Below are positions 9,101 through 20,407 of a stretch of DNA of 31,363 nucleotides, piece after piece. The notes beneath the pieces were generated by a model, which saw nothing but the letters and a program-made list of their open reading frames with translations, ran no database searches and was not told the DNA's origin. The DNA lies in NCBI GenBank assembly GCA_023231475.1, contig JALJEE010000589.1, forward strand, positions 1-31,363, written 5' to 3'. The first letter of the stretch is position 1. Each line of letters opens with the position of its first letter. This DNA is from Seison nebaliae (lineage: Eukaryota; Rotifera; Pararotatoria; Seisonacea; Seisonidae). Made by a program: the position numbers and the translations under genes.

Positions 9101-12100
9101 ATATCAATGTGGTGAATAGTGATGATGAGGAGGACGTTCTCCATCAAACGGAAGATGAATTGAATCAATTAGATGATATGGGAGATCAGATGAATAAGAA
9201 AATTAAAGAAGATTTTGATTTATTGACGAAAAGAAATGATGGAAGTGCAACACCAGAATCGAACGATAATAATCATTTTTATCATAATGATTATTTAAAT
9301 CGAATTTATGATTTGGTGATGGTTCCTAACAATGTATCAGATGAAATTATTGAAGAGACATATCGATTATTTTATTCGATTTGCTTCATTTGTGCATTAT
9401 ATCGAACAGAATATTATGAAGAACAATTGAATTTATATCAATTCTTAGAAACCAGAATTCTACCACGACGAACATTTCGAGATGTTGATCTTTCCGTCTC
9501 AGCCATTTATTTCTATGAAATCGTTTTCTATCTCATCAATAAGAAGGAAGGAAATATTCAATTTACTTTGACGTCGTCAATGTCGACAGGAGGTGGATCA
9601 TTAAGAACGGAGAATTGGATGGATCATATCGCCACTAAATCATTCACTAAACACACAAACATTTACATGATCGATTGTTCATTAGCTTATTCAGATTTCC
9701 TTTGGAATTTGTTAACATATCCACGATTAGATGAGAATACAACAAACGTTATTATTGAAATTGTTAAAATGATGATGATGTTAGATATCAAATCGAATTA
9801 TGTTATCATCGGTCATCAGAAGAGAAATGAAATAATTCTTGATCAAATAAAGAATTGTTTGAATGAAGCTATTCAAAAGAAGGAGAAGGAAGTTATTGAA
9901 CGAATTCTCAAACTTTTCAATTTCTTCATTGATTGTTATAATGCGAAACATCGAAAAATTCTCCATCCCATGAACATGTTATCGACAGTTCAAAGTGGTC
10001 GAATTGTTTATTTACATGTCATGTTAATTGTCCATCGAAAGAGTGATTGGAATCGCACGTACAATTATCCAATTCAATATGTTTTCCGTGTGAACGAAGG
10101 AACAAGCTTAGAAACGGTGAAACAATATATCATCGAACATTCTCCAATGCGAACATTGGAAGTATTATTTTCTCGTAAAAATAAGAAATTTAAAGAAGAC
10201 GCAATGAAAGAGATTGGAGATTTGGAGAATATTGCAAAAAAAGAAGAAATCATTTATGAAAATCAAGAAAATATTTTTAATCATTTCTTCTCTTGTCATC
10301 TCAATAAGAATGACGAGATCTCATCGAAACAGAAGGAGATGTTAATTAGAACTGCTTCGGACAATTATGAAAGTATTTTGAAAGAGAATGTCATGTATCA
10401 TTTCATGTGGGCGAATCATGAAGTGTGTCGTTCACAAACCGTCGAATTGCCCAGTAAATTCCGTTATGAATTTTTGAAAAAAAGATCTCGAATTTGTACT
10501 TTCTCCGTGGTGACGAGATCGGATGAGATGAAGGAAGTGTCTTTATGTTATCAGGAACCGATTCAGGAATTGTTGACTTCTGAAGAGTTGAATGTCACCA
10601 CATCCAAATCGATCCAACACGATCTGGAAGTGAAATTGAAAGATCCCGCATTTTCCGTCTGTGTCGATTTGGCGAATCAAACTGAAAATGAAACTGAAGT
10701 GAAATTTGAAGAGTGTGAGAAGAAATATGATACATTCTTCCCATTCGTCACAATGGATCAATATGACGATATTACACAACCTCAACATATTATGCTAGTG
10801 GCGAATTTGACGAATGTGGAACGATCGAGTTATTATTTCAAAGATTTCCAAATAACCGATTCGGGAGAAGTGAAAAATGGGGAGGAAATAGAAGAGGAAG
10901 ATCATCGTTCTAATGACAATTGGCACAATAAATGGCCATGTACTAGTGGTCCCATAAAATTACGATTAACGAACGAAAAGAAGAAATCAATAATTGATGG
11001 AATGATTCAAGAAGATTATTACGAAGAATCTACCGGATTAATTTCTACTTATTTCAATGAATCAACACCACTTTACATCATCAGTCAAAATACGGAATTT
11101 TATAATTCACTCTTGCAAATTTGTGATGAATATCCCAACGATCAATTAGATCAGTCGTCATGGAAACTGATTATTTCTCTTTATTTCGATATGTATCGAT
11201 TGTGGAAAACGCCAAATTCAATTTCATCAAATCAAATTTTCGAAGGAGAAATGACTGCTGAAAAATGTTATAATTTCTTTTTATTATTCCAATGTTGTAT
11301 GAAGAATGTGGAGATGATGAATGAATTTTTCAATAATGATGGAATTACAATTCTTTTATCGGCATTAAATAAGACAATGAATGAAGTAATGAAATCGACG
11401 AATTTGACATTGGCAATGTTCTTCTTTCAGACATCTCAATTCCTTCAAATTCTCATTAATTATAAGAGATTTGTTCGTTTATTAGATGGGAAAGAAGATG
11501 GAAAAATGAAATTAAAGAAATTGAATGAATTGAAAATAGATGATAAATTATATTCAATCGGATCAAGAAAATTTATCGCAAATCATTTGGATGAGATAAA
11601 TAATGAAAGTTTATCATTAAATTTAAATGAATGGAAATTAGAAAATGAATTATCGATCATTTTCCATCGATTATCGTGCTCATGTTACGACGAGAAAAAT
11701 CATAAATCTCATGAAGAATTTTTAATGAAATTGAGAGAATATTTCTGTTTATCGACATTACAAAAGAATAATATGATTCCATTAGATCGAGATGAATTAT
11801 CGAAATATTTCATTCCTCTCCAAAACACGTTGGAGAATGATAATTCCATCGAATCTCATTTCCTCCATTCTCAAGAACAATATTCGATTCATTTAATGAA
11901 TAACATTCTCTCTCTCTTATCGATTGATATCGATTGGAAATATGAGAAGATTGAACGATTATTCATCCAAAATAATTATTTGTCCAATCTCATGAACTCA
12001 ACAACAAATCCGAATTTACGTGAGAAATTATTGAAATTTTTCATCGACATTGATAAAAACTCACCTGGAATATTCGAAAAATTGACATTCAATTGGATTA

Positions 12101-15100
12101 TCGACCAATTTGATAAAGAAGAGAACTCATTAGAATATAACGAATTTTTAATATATTTATTAAACCGAAAACAATTCGATGATAATTGTGAAGAAAAGAC
12201 ACGTGCACTTTTCTTGAAAATGTGCGAAAAATTCCAAAATTTCTTCCAATTGATCAATGAACGTATTGGAAATGGAAAAGTTGATGAAGACGAAATTAAA
12301 TTTATTCGATATCAATCCATTTTGAGTAAATTAAAAATGATCAGTGTTTTGATCAAAAACGGTTATTTAATGTTAACGAAGAATCAAATTGAAGAATCTT
12401 TTAATTATTTATTGAAATTTTTCTTATTTCCATCATATGATGTTCTTCGAATGCATGCTCAGAAGAAAGATGCCGATATCGAAGAACCATTAATACCATT
12501 AATAAAGATGTGGAATGGTTATGAAATTCCGAAAATAACAAATGGAAAAATCATTCCGTTAGTCTTCTACAATAATGAAGATATTGATATGAAATTACTC
12601 GAATTATTTCCAAGTGACGTTGCGTTGTCAGTAAAGAAACAATTAATTTCTACGAAAATCTTTTCGGATGATAATGAAATTTGTAAATTATTATCAGATG
12701 CCGTTTATTCCATTTTCACTTCCATCATCCAAATGAAGAAGAATAACGATGTCGATTATATTCTTCACGAATTATTGACATTCGTATTCGCTTTACATTC
12801 CAATAGTGAATTCCATCAACAACATTGTCGTTTGTTGGAGCGAGAGAGATTGACGGAGATTTTAAATCCGTTTCAATATCTCAATTTAGACGATCAACAA
12901 TTGAAAGAATCATCGTCTTTACATAAGGAATTATTGAATGATATTTGGTTCCGTAATTTCACCAAGAATCAATCACCAATCCCAATGAATGGAGTGAAAT
13001 TTGCTATCGATAAAGAACCACCATCATCTAATTATATCATTAGGAATGCACCAGGATATGTTGGATTATTGAATTGTGGAGCGACATGTTATATGAATGC
13101 TGTATTCCAACAACTTTACATGATCAAAGCGTTAAGAGAAGCTGTTCAATCGATTAATTTCGATCTTTTCTTACGGAAAAATGGAATCGTTCCGAAAAAT
13201 TGGGATTTCTCCGCCATCAGTCGAGAAAATCTCCAGACGAATGTCTCAACCATCACTCGAATGTATTGTGGCGATGTATTGGAAGTGGTAAAGAAGTTGA
13301 GTGACGAAGAATATGATATGGAAGATATGGGATTTCGTGAACGTGTCTATCAAATCGGTGTGATTAAACATGTACAAGATATTTTCGTCAATTTATCTGA
13401 CGATCGAATCACATATTATACTCCAACTGCATTTCTCAATTATTTCCGTTTGAATGACGATCCAATCAACATCAATCAACAACATGATGCTCAAGAATTC
13501 TTTAGTTGCATTTTGGACACATTGGACGAAGGATTCAAAGCATTGAAATTACCGTCGCCAATCGAATGTCTAATTGGAGGAACATATGAAGATCAAAAGA
13601 TTTGTCATACGTGTCCTCATCGATATTCGAGAACGGAACCATTCTCCATCGTTAATGTCGAAGTGACGAGTTGTACAACTCTTGAAGAATCATTGCAACA
13701 ATATGTGAAAGGCGATTTATTGGAAGGATCAAATCGATATCATTGTGAGAAATGTGAGAAAAAAGTAGACGCTCTCAAACGAACATGTTTCGGTACAGTT
13801 CGTCCATTTTTTATAATTCAATTGAAACGTTTCAATTATGATTGGACGAAGAATTTAGCAATAAAGAATAATGAATATTTCGAATTTCCAAGAGAATTAA
13901 ATATTCATCCATTTACTACTGATGGAATGAAAACACCAGAAGAGAACGACGAACAATTGACGGATGATGTGCAAATGAAAGAAAATGAAATTGATATCAA
14001 TATCGAAATGGAAAATGAAGAATTGGATGAATTGGAGAAAAAGAAAAAATTGGAAGATTCGACATATTCTTATCGATTATCTGGAGTTGTTGTTCATTCA
14101 GGTCGTGCACAAGGTGGACATTATTATTCTTTCATCAAATCAGATAACGATAAATGGCATCGATATGATGATTCATCTGTTCGAGAATTGGAATTCGATG
14201 ATGAGGCATTGGATGCTCATTGTTTCGGTGGTTCGAACAAGAATAATGATCATAATTATCATGCCGTTCATCTTCGTAGTGAGAACCGTTTCTGGAATGC
14301 TTATTTACTCATTTATCGTAAAATAGAAAATGATTCGAATGAAATGAATGAAAGAAAGACAATGTGTAAGAATGTCATTCAATCCACCTTATTAGAACGA
14401 TATGAACAATTTGATAAACGTATATTAATTCCATCATTATTTATGGATGAAGAATCGAAATTGAAATTCATTCGTAATTGTTTAGATGCCATCGCTACCG
14501 GAACACAATTAATCGATGATGGTTTAAAGAAAGAATTGTGTCTGAAACATCTCAGCTCCTCATTCTACGATATCCATTACGAACATTCATATATGTTATT
14601 TGTGAATAATCTATTGAAAGAAACCGTGAAAATATCATCATCTTTACCAGTGTCGACATTACTGAATATTTTCATTTATTGTCTCTATTCTCAATTTACT
14701 ATCTTCAATCAAAAGAATGCCGTAATATTAGATCAAGTAGATACAATTGTTGATCATTATGATCCATCCAAACAGGAACATTATATCATCATGGAATCAA
14801 TTACCGATTCTTTAGCTCATCTGATTCGTATTCATCCTGAAATTACGAGAACTTTCTGCAAATATATGTTCCCCTCACGTGGCGTTTCCATGTTGACTCG
14901 ATTGATGGGTGGTGCTTTTTATTATCCGTTATGTCGATATCTCGTTCGTTATGTTCATGGGAAATTGACGAGAATTTACGATCCAAAAGTTTTAAATTTC
15001 ATTAATTATAATTAATTTTTAAATTAATTAAATTTTTAATTTTCTCATTCTTCAGATTAATACAATGACATTTAAATTAGTCATCGCTGCATTGAACGCG

Positions 15101-16647
15101 TCGAAGAAAATGATGGTTTCAACGCAAGGTTTCCACTTCCATTTAATTTCATCGATTTACATTTGATTTTTCAGATTTTTCACGACTCGTCACCATCAGT
15201 GATCGAATAATGAATGCAATTTTGACTCTGTTCGAGACGAGATTAAATGATTCAGAGCGAGTATTCGAACGATTGAAAATGATCGAAGGTATCGATCTGA
15301 TGAATGATGATCGATTACTTGATGGTTGTTTGACAAGAATTGCAGTGATCAATCGAAAAATGACAGAGAATTTCCATCGAAACATTTACATATATCTCAC
15401 TCAATCCACTGATAATGTTTATAATTTTTTTTTTTTATATTCAATTCTCCTCATGATTAATAGTTGAAACAATTAATTAATTTATTCTATTTCGAACGTA
15501 TCATACAAATCAATGCATTCAATGATAATCGTCGTATTGATGATACACATTTGTTAGAATTCCATTTTCTCAATTCTTCATTCTTTTCTTCTTCCAGTTC
15601 ATTCTATGAGGCACTCACATTGATGACGATGATGCGTTCGGGAATCGTTGAAGGATACTCAAATTTCCATTTGGAACATAATCCTTTCGTATTGAATTTG
15701 GAGGAGGATAAATTCGAATTAACTGAAAAGAAACATATTAAAACCATCTCTCCAATTTGTCATGATAATAGTTCAGATGATGAAATGTCGACTAGTTATT
15801 TCAAAGAACAACATTCTCATGCACGTCTCTGCGGATATCTGGTGACGAGTGTACACAACAATGAATCGAAAGATAATTTACATCAATCAGAAATTGAAGC
15901 GTTCATTCAGTTTGCTTGCTTCAACAGTGACAGTCGAACTCAGGAAATTATCAATACGATTAATGGTCTTTTCGTTAGACAATTCTCTCTTGTATATATA
16001 TTGAAATAATAAAAATTTTCCGTTTTTTTTAGGAGAAAGACAGTAATGATGTTTTAGTTGAACGATATCTCTCCATCTTTCATCGATTACTTTCCATCGA
16101 AGATGATTTACTTGAAAAACGTTTATTATGTATCGCTATCGGTTAGAAAATTTATAATAATATTTATTATTTATTTATTATGATTAATTTAAAATATTCT
16201 TTTTCAGGTTATCCAAAATTAAATGGACTTATTAAAATTATTGATGATATCAAATTTTCATCAACGAAAATTAGAATTTTCGATTGGCTCTGTCATCTTT
16301 ACGAGAAGGTACCGATGGCCAGTTTCATTACATTCCGACGAAATCTTCCTGCAATTGAACGAGATACTCCGAATTATTTCGAGTTTGAAAATGACAGACG
16401 ATGTCAATCATCGACGATGGTCAGTTCACTGTTCCATGTGAACGATGCGGTTGTCAATACGGCAGAAATAGTGGTGAAAGGAATGGTCAAAAGATTGAGG
16501 AATATATTGAAGAAAGATGGAGAACGATCATATAATTGGAGATGTGAGAACGCCACATTCCAATCGAAAAATTATCAATTACTTTTAGAACGAGCTGAGA
16601 AAGTTCTGCCCTTGTATTTAGGAGAATCATACGGCGATCGAGATTGA
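6164..16647 (+). CDS. USP9X: USP9X/fat facets-type ubiquitin C-terminal hydrolase, nine exons
   Basis: Removes ubiquitin from substrates by a cysteine-protease mechanism; animal USP9X/FAF acts in endocytosis, Notch signalling and protein stability. My model: exons 6164-6386, 6453-6568, 6628-6740, 6789-14988, 15056-15128, 15175-15416, 15464-15991, 16033-16141, 16208-16647. They sum to exactly 3348 codons with phases matching at every junction; introns are 41-67 nt. The USP domain covers about residues 2243-2660. Catalytic Cys2251 lies in NCGATCYMN, with QQHDAQEFF following, a zinc-binding pair (CHTCPHRY, CEKCEKK), His2595 in GGHYYSF and FWNAYLLIY at the end. N-terminal helical repeats match USP9X (KRFYKDTL, SGWIRDYLNQ, SLHQKEY). 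The last exons match its C terminus (AFIQFACFNSDSRTQEI). At 3347 residues it is longer than human USP9X or fly FAF, partly through low-complexity inserts. The start at 6164 is the least certain point. Confidence 0.9.
8500..8602 (+). repeat. Asn/His low-complexity tract inside the USP9X-like gene
   Basis: AAT/CAT-rich DNA encodes runs of Asn and His (NNNNHNNSNHH and similar) ahead of a Ser/Asp/Asn-rich linker that reaches about 8880. It lies between conserved N-terminal helical repeats and is probably a disordered insertion; slippage-prone trinucleotides explain its origin. Confidence 0.8.
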
Positions 16648-17370
16648 AATTATTTGAAAAAGATTTTTAAAGAATATTTTTCCTTTTGTCATTTTCTTTT
16701 TTATTATTTTCACGTTGATCAACATTCAATGGAACAGAGATTTTATCGTATTTTAAATTTTTTATTAAATCTTTTCTCTCTGGTGAATTTTCGTTGTTAA
16801 CTGGCCTGTCAGGTTTTCTTTCCTTCCCTCCATCCATCATATACAGCGTATTGATATTTCCACAATATCAAAATTTTTAGAAGTTCATTTTATTTCCTTA
16901 TCACTTAATTAATAAACACGAATGTTCTTGTCTTGTCTATGGTAATTGATTAATTCCGTCAGAACGGTAATTTGAAGACCTAATTTGAAATTAGAAAAAA
17001 ATATTAGTAAAATTAATTTTTTTTTAAAACTGTTTTTATTAAGAGTTGAACTGACAGTGAATGAGGAGGAATATTTAGCGGTTTCAATAAAGTTGCAGAT
17101 GATTTTGAAGAAGAATAAAAATTAGGAAATTGCAAAAATGATATATCTGGTCGAAAATGAAATGTGAAAGAAATCCTTCAAATTTTATCTTTCTCTTCCG
17201 GAATGAAGAGAAATGAAACTATTCTAATTTCATAACTATTTGGCAGGTTAGTAGAAAGAATCAACTGAATTCTTCATTTCTTATTAGACAAATCATTTCG
17301 CAGCAGAATAAATCTACTGAAGAAGTGCAATTGGAAAGGAGAGAAATTTCAGATGTTTGTCAAATGAGAG
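16648..17370. other. Convergent 3' region
   Basis: This holds the 3' ends of the USP9X-like gene (+) and the Met-Pro repeat gene (-). AATAAA at 16911-16916 is the likely plus-strand signal. TTTATT at 17035-17040 reads AATAAA on the minus strand and is the likely signal of the opposing gene. No other gene is visible. Confidence 0.5.
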
Positions 17371-18467
17371 TTAGAATCGTAAGCGACTAAATACATCGGC
17401 ACAATCCTGTCCACTTTGCAATTGTTGAATTACTTGGGAATTTTGTGGATTCATTGCGAATGAATCAGGAATAACAATCACTTCATTATTTGAAGAACTT
17501 TGTTGTTTCGTTGATGTTTGTTGAACTGATCTTTGAACATTATTCGAATTGTCTTGAGATTGGAAGAAGATGGGAGCGACAGGTTGAACAACTACTGTGG
17601 TATCTTCATGATGAGAAGAACTAGCACTACCACCACCGCCACCTCCACTTCTTCCACCAGATCTATCAAAATTATTATATTGTTAAATTAATTAAATAAT
17701 GAATAGAAGAAACCTTAATGTATTTCTAATCATATCTTTTATGTCATCTAAATCACAATCATTTCCTGAGGAACGTGATTTACCAGAACCATGTTTTCGA
17801 CTGGAACCTCGACGACTACTTCCATAAGAACTTTTTCTTCCATTACCACCACCATAACCTCCTCCTCCGAATTGTTGTTGTTGTTGTTGTATAAAGTACG
17901 GTACTCGAATAACCATTCTTTCTCGATCATCTTCTTGTTGTGGCATTGGAACTGGCATTGGAGCTGGCATTGGAGCTGGCATTGGTGGAGGCATAGGAAC
18001 AACAGATCTCCTTGGTCTCGGCATACATATTGGTACAGGTCCTGGAACTGGAGGTAAAGTTGTTGGCATTGGAGCTGGCATTGGCATTGGCATTGGCATT
18101 GGTTCGTCATCTAATTGGAAATTTTCAATTGTCATACTAACTGAATTGATGAAATCTGAAAAGGAAACAAATGGAAATTATATTAATTAATTTATTAATA
18201 TTATTAATATAATTAAAATTAACCTCCATCATCTAATCCTCCATAAGCACCTCCACCACCTCCATAACCACCGCCATAACCATCGCCATAACCGGCTCCT
18301 CCACCAAATCCACCACCACCACCACCATAACCACCATATGATGCTGGCATTGGTTGAGGCATTGGAGGAGGCATTGGTTGTGGCATTTGTGTGGAGATGA
18401 AAGCTGAACCACCAGATTGTCCTCCATACATGTTATCCGTCTCACAATTACATTGAAGTGACGTCAT
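17371..18467 (-). CDS. Gly-rich protein with Met-Pro repeats, three exons, function unknown
   Basis: Minus-strand exons 18467-18224, 18155-17714 and 17662-17371 join through introns of 68 nt and 51 nt (GT-AG, both phase-consistent) to give 326 codons including the stop, so 325 residues. Order of regions: short N terminus (MTSLQCNCETDNMYGG); a first Met-Pro block (MPQPMPPPMPQPMP); a Gly/Tyr-rich block of GGYGGGGGG type; a second, longer Met-Pro block split in two (PMPMPMPAPMP and PMPAPMPAPMPVPMP); a QQQQQQ run; a Ser/Arg/Gly basic stretch (SSYGSSRRGSSRKHGSG); an acidic segment (DCDLDDIKDMIRN); and a Ser/Gln-rich tail ending FSRLRF. No signal peptide or membrane span is seen, so it is probably intracellular and largely disordered. 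I recognise no family. The basic RGS-like stretch next to Gly-rich sequence would suit an RNA-associated or condensate protein, but that is speculation. Confidence 0.7.
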
Positions 18468-18585
18468 AATGGAAATAGGATTAAATTTGATTTTAAGTTA
18501 ATAGGACAAGAAGACGAAGTTGAAATTGGAGAAAAAACGAAGAATTAAAGTGAAATATTGTAGGAATGAATGTATCTTCCTATTC

Positions 18586-18593
18586 TTTTTATA
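18586..18593 (-). promoter_or_regulatory. TATA box of the Met-Pro repeat gene
   Basis: On the minus strand this reads TATAAAAA, about 120 bp upstream of the ATG at 18467. It is a well-formed TATA element with a plausible start site near 18560. Confidence 0.5.
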
Positions 18594-18983
18594 CACTTCC
18601 CATCCAACATGTTCGCCATATGAAATTGATGAATTTATCTATATCGTTAAGATTTGGTGAACGAATGAAAATTATTGATGTTCCTCAAACGATAAGATGA
18701 GGTTGTGAAGGGAAAGATAGTTATCGACCAAAATTCGACCAATATCGTACGAATCATAAAAAATCCAATTTTTTTCATTCATTCGTCTCTTCTAATTTCC
18801 CTTTAAACTCTTCTATTGTTCAATTCATCGACATTACGTCACTGATAAGTTTCCTGAATCAACATCTCTCCCATCTCTATCCAAACAAACAAACGGGAAG
18901 TGTATAATTTAATTGACAATTAAGTAATTTACAAACAATATGTTAAAAAGTGAAAGAAGGAAAATGGACAAAACGGAGTTTTT
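18594..18983. other. Intergenic region between ZMAT2 and the Met-Pro repeat gene
   Basis: About 390 bp with no coding signal. The part next to 18984 is the 3' UTR of the ZMAT2 gene; TTTAAT near 18906-18911 reads ATTAAA on the minus strand and may be its polyadenylation signal. Confidence 0.4.
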
Positions 18984-19532
18984 CTAACGAGATTTCTTGG
19001 AGGAGAATGCACAGAATCCCATTAGTCTCATCATTTCTTCGTCTTCATTCGCTTGTTCGTTATTCTCACATTTTCTCTTCTCTCCACTCTCATTAACGAT
19101 ATCGGGAGATGTCTCATCTTTCTTATTCGAATCACCATCCTTAATCAATTGTTTCAAATGATTCTTCAACTGATTCTTCAGATCCTCATTCTTCTTTATC
19201 TCCTTCTTCTTCTGACTATTCGAAGCGAATCGATTCTTCACTTGTTCCACTGTCGATTTCTCGATTTTCATGGACATTCCCAAATTTCTTTGATGTTTCC
19301 TCCCGTTGATATGATCCAAAAAATTTATCGAATCTTTCACCACACAATCACATACATTACAATAATATCCGCCTGTTTTAGTCGTTGGATTGATGATTGT
19401 CGTTTTTCCTAATTTTGAATCAAGATCTACTTTATAACTTCTTGCCCTCAACATATCTCTCTTCGTCAATTGATCCGTTGTCATTGTATTGGAGTTTCTC
19501 GCTACTTCCGGAACTTTTTCATTTGCATCCAT
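18984..19532 (-). CDS. ZMAT2: ZMAT2/SNU23-like U4/U6.U5 tri-snRNP zinc-finger protein
   Basis: A protein of 182 residues in one exon. The core, [13 protein letters not shown] and then [20 protein letters not shown], is nearly identical to animal ZMAT2. It is a U1-type C2H2 finger with C58, C61, H74 and H80, followed by the conserved [20 protein letters not shown]. The C terminus [16 protein letters not shown] matches the family's MGFxxFxSxKK ending. SNU23 is a component of the spliceosomal B complex and acts in the nucleus near the 5' splice site. The N terminus is short and appears to lack the usual W-D-K-x-E-Y-E-K-L-A segment that precedes the YKVDLES block; no upstream exon is obvious in the 138-bp gap before mL50. 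The central linker is Lys/Glu/Asn-rich and less conserved, as expected. Confidence 0.92.
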   Translation of the reverse strand: MDANEKVPEVARNSNTMTTDQLTKRDMLRARSYKVDLDSKLGKTTIINPTTKTGGYYCNVCDCVVKDSINFLDHINGRKHQRNLGMSMKIEKSTVEQVKNRFASNSQKKKEIKKNEDLKNQLKNHLKQLIKDGDSNKKDETSPDIVNESGEKRKCENNEQANEDEEMMRLMGFCAFSSKKSR

Positions 19533-19670
19533 TTTAATTTAAATAATTAAAAAAAATTATCTCAATTATATTATCGTTGAAATATCATATCTGGAAAAAA
19601 TATTTAGAAATTTCAAATAAATTAATTTGTTATTTATATTAAATGAAATAATTAAAAAATAAAATGAAAT

Positions 19671-20297
19671 TTAAAATGATAAATTTTTTCCCTTCTTTTT
19701 TTTCAAACCATCATATTTCTTTCGATATCGTAAACTGGATACGATCGTGTCTCGTTGAGGGAAAGCGTCTTTTCCTTGATGAGCAGCTGTTATATCGTTC
19801 GGATCGAAACGACGATATTCCGCATTAACCACAACATTTGGTGGCATTTCGTTCACATTGATTGGAATCGGATTATTCCAATTGATTTCATTATTCACTA
19901 AGTATTCTTTCACGTCATCAAACGAATTCATCGACCACATATCGACACTATCAATAATTGTGTTATCGAACAATTTCTCACATTCATTAATGATGTTGAA
20001 TTTAATTTCGATGGATGGAAATTGAGATGATGATTGATATTTGGAAAATATTTCTTTTAATTTCTTCTCAATCTCTTCTATCTCCTTTCCGTTTAATGGA
20101 ATTAATCTCTTCCGATTTAACGGTTTCATTCGACTTCTAAACGTCAAATTCTCTTTGACATGCTCAATATGTTTCTCTTTATCTTCCATCACTTCCAATT
20201 CCTTTACATCCTCCTCTTTCCCCTTATTCGAAAAGACATTCCAACGACTATATGTTCGAGATGGAAGTGAATTGTAACTAAATAATTTACTGAACAT
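19671..20297 (-). CDS. mRpL50: Mitochondrial large-subunit ribosomal protein mL50-like
   Basis: A single-exon protein of 208 residues. The N terminus, MFSKLFSYNSLPSRTYSRW, is Ser/Arg-rich with no acidic residue, as in a mitochondrial import presequence. The middle has EIKFNIINECEKLFDNTIIDS followed by a helix leading into a segment of DDVKEYL type. Then comes EMPPNVVVNAEYRRFDPNDI, which resembles the LPPNL...EY.RF motif of mL50. The end, FPQRDTIVSSLRYRKKYDGLKK, resembles the extended C terminus of arthropod mL50. It is therefore probably a structural protein of the mitochondrial 39S subunit. The family is small and divergent, so this call is probable rather than certain. It lies between two other minus-strand genes, and the neighbour metaxin is also mitochondrial. 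Confidence 0.7.
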   Translation of the reverse strand: MFSKLFSYNSLPSRTYSRWNVFSNKGKEEDVKELEVMEDKEKHIEHVKENLTFRSRMKPLNRKRLIPLNGKEIEEIEKKLKEIFSKYQSSSQFPSIEIKFNIINECEKLFDNTIIDSVDMWSMNSFDDVKEYLVNNEINWNNPIPINVNEMPPNVVVNAEYRRFDPNDITAAHQGKDAFPQRDTIVSSLRYRKKYDGLKKKKGKNLSF

Positions 20298-20407
20298 CTC
20301 GGAAAAAAATTGGAAGAAAAGATTTATTTGAAAAACAAATTTTTAAACTAAAAATTCAAATTTAAATTATCAAAATTTCATTCAAACTTTTTTAATTTAC
20401 CGATTAT

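Noticed and set aside
15016..16207. A USP9X pseudogene broken by stops and frameshifts after 15015
   Set aside because: All five breaks after the large exon are explained by short GT-AG introns with matching phases, and homology to the USP9X C terminus continues across them.
17748..18110. Gln/Cys-repeat frame overlapping the Met-Pro gene
   Set aside because: It is a frame shadow of the same repeat DNA. The Met-Pro frame joins three exons in phase.
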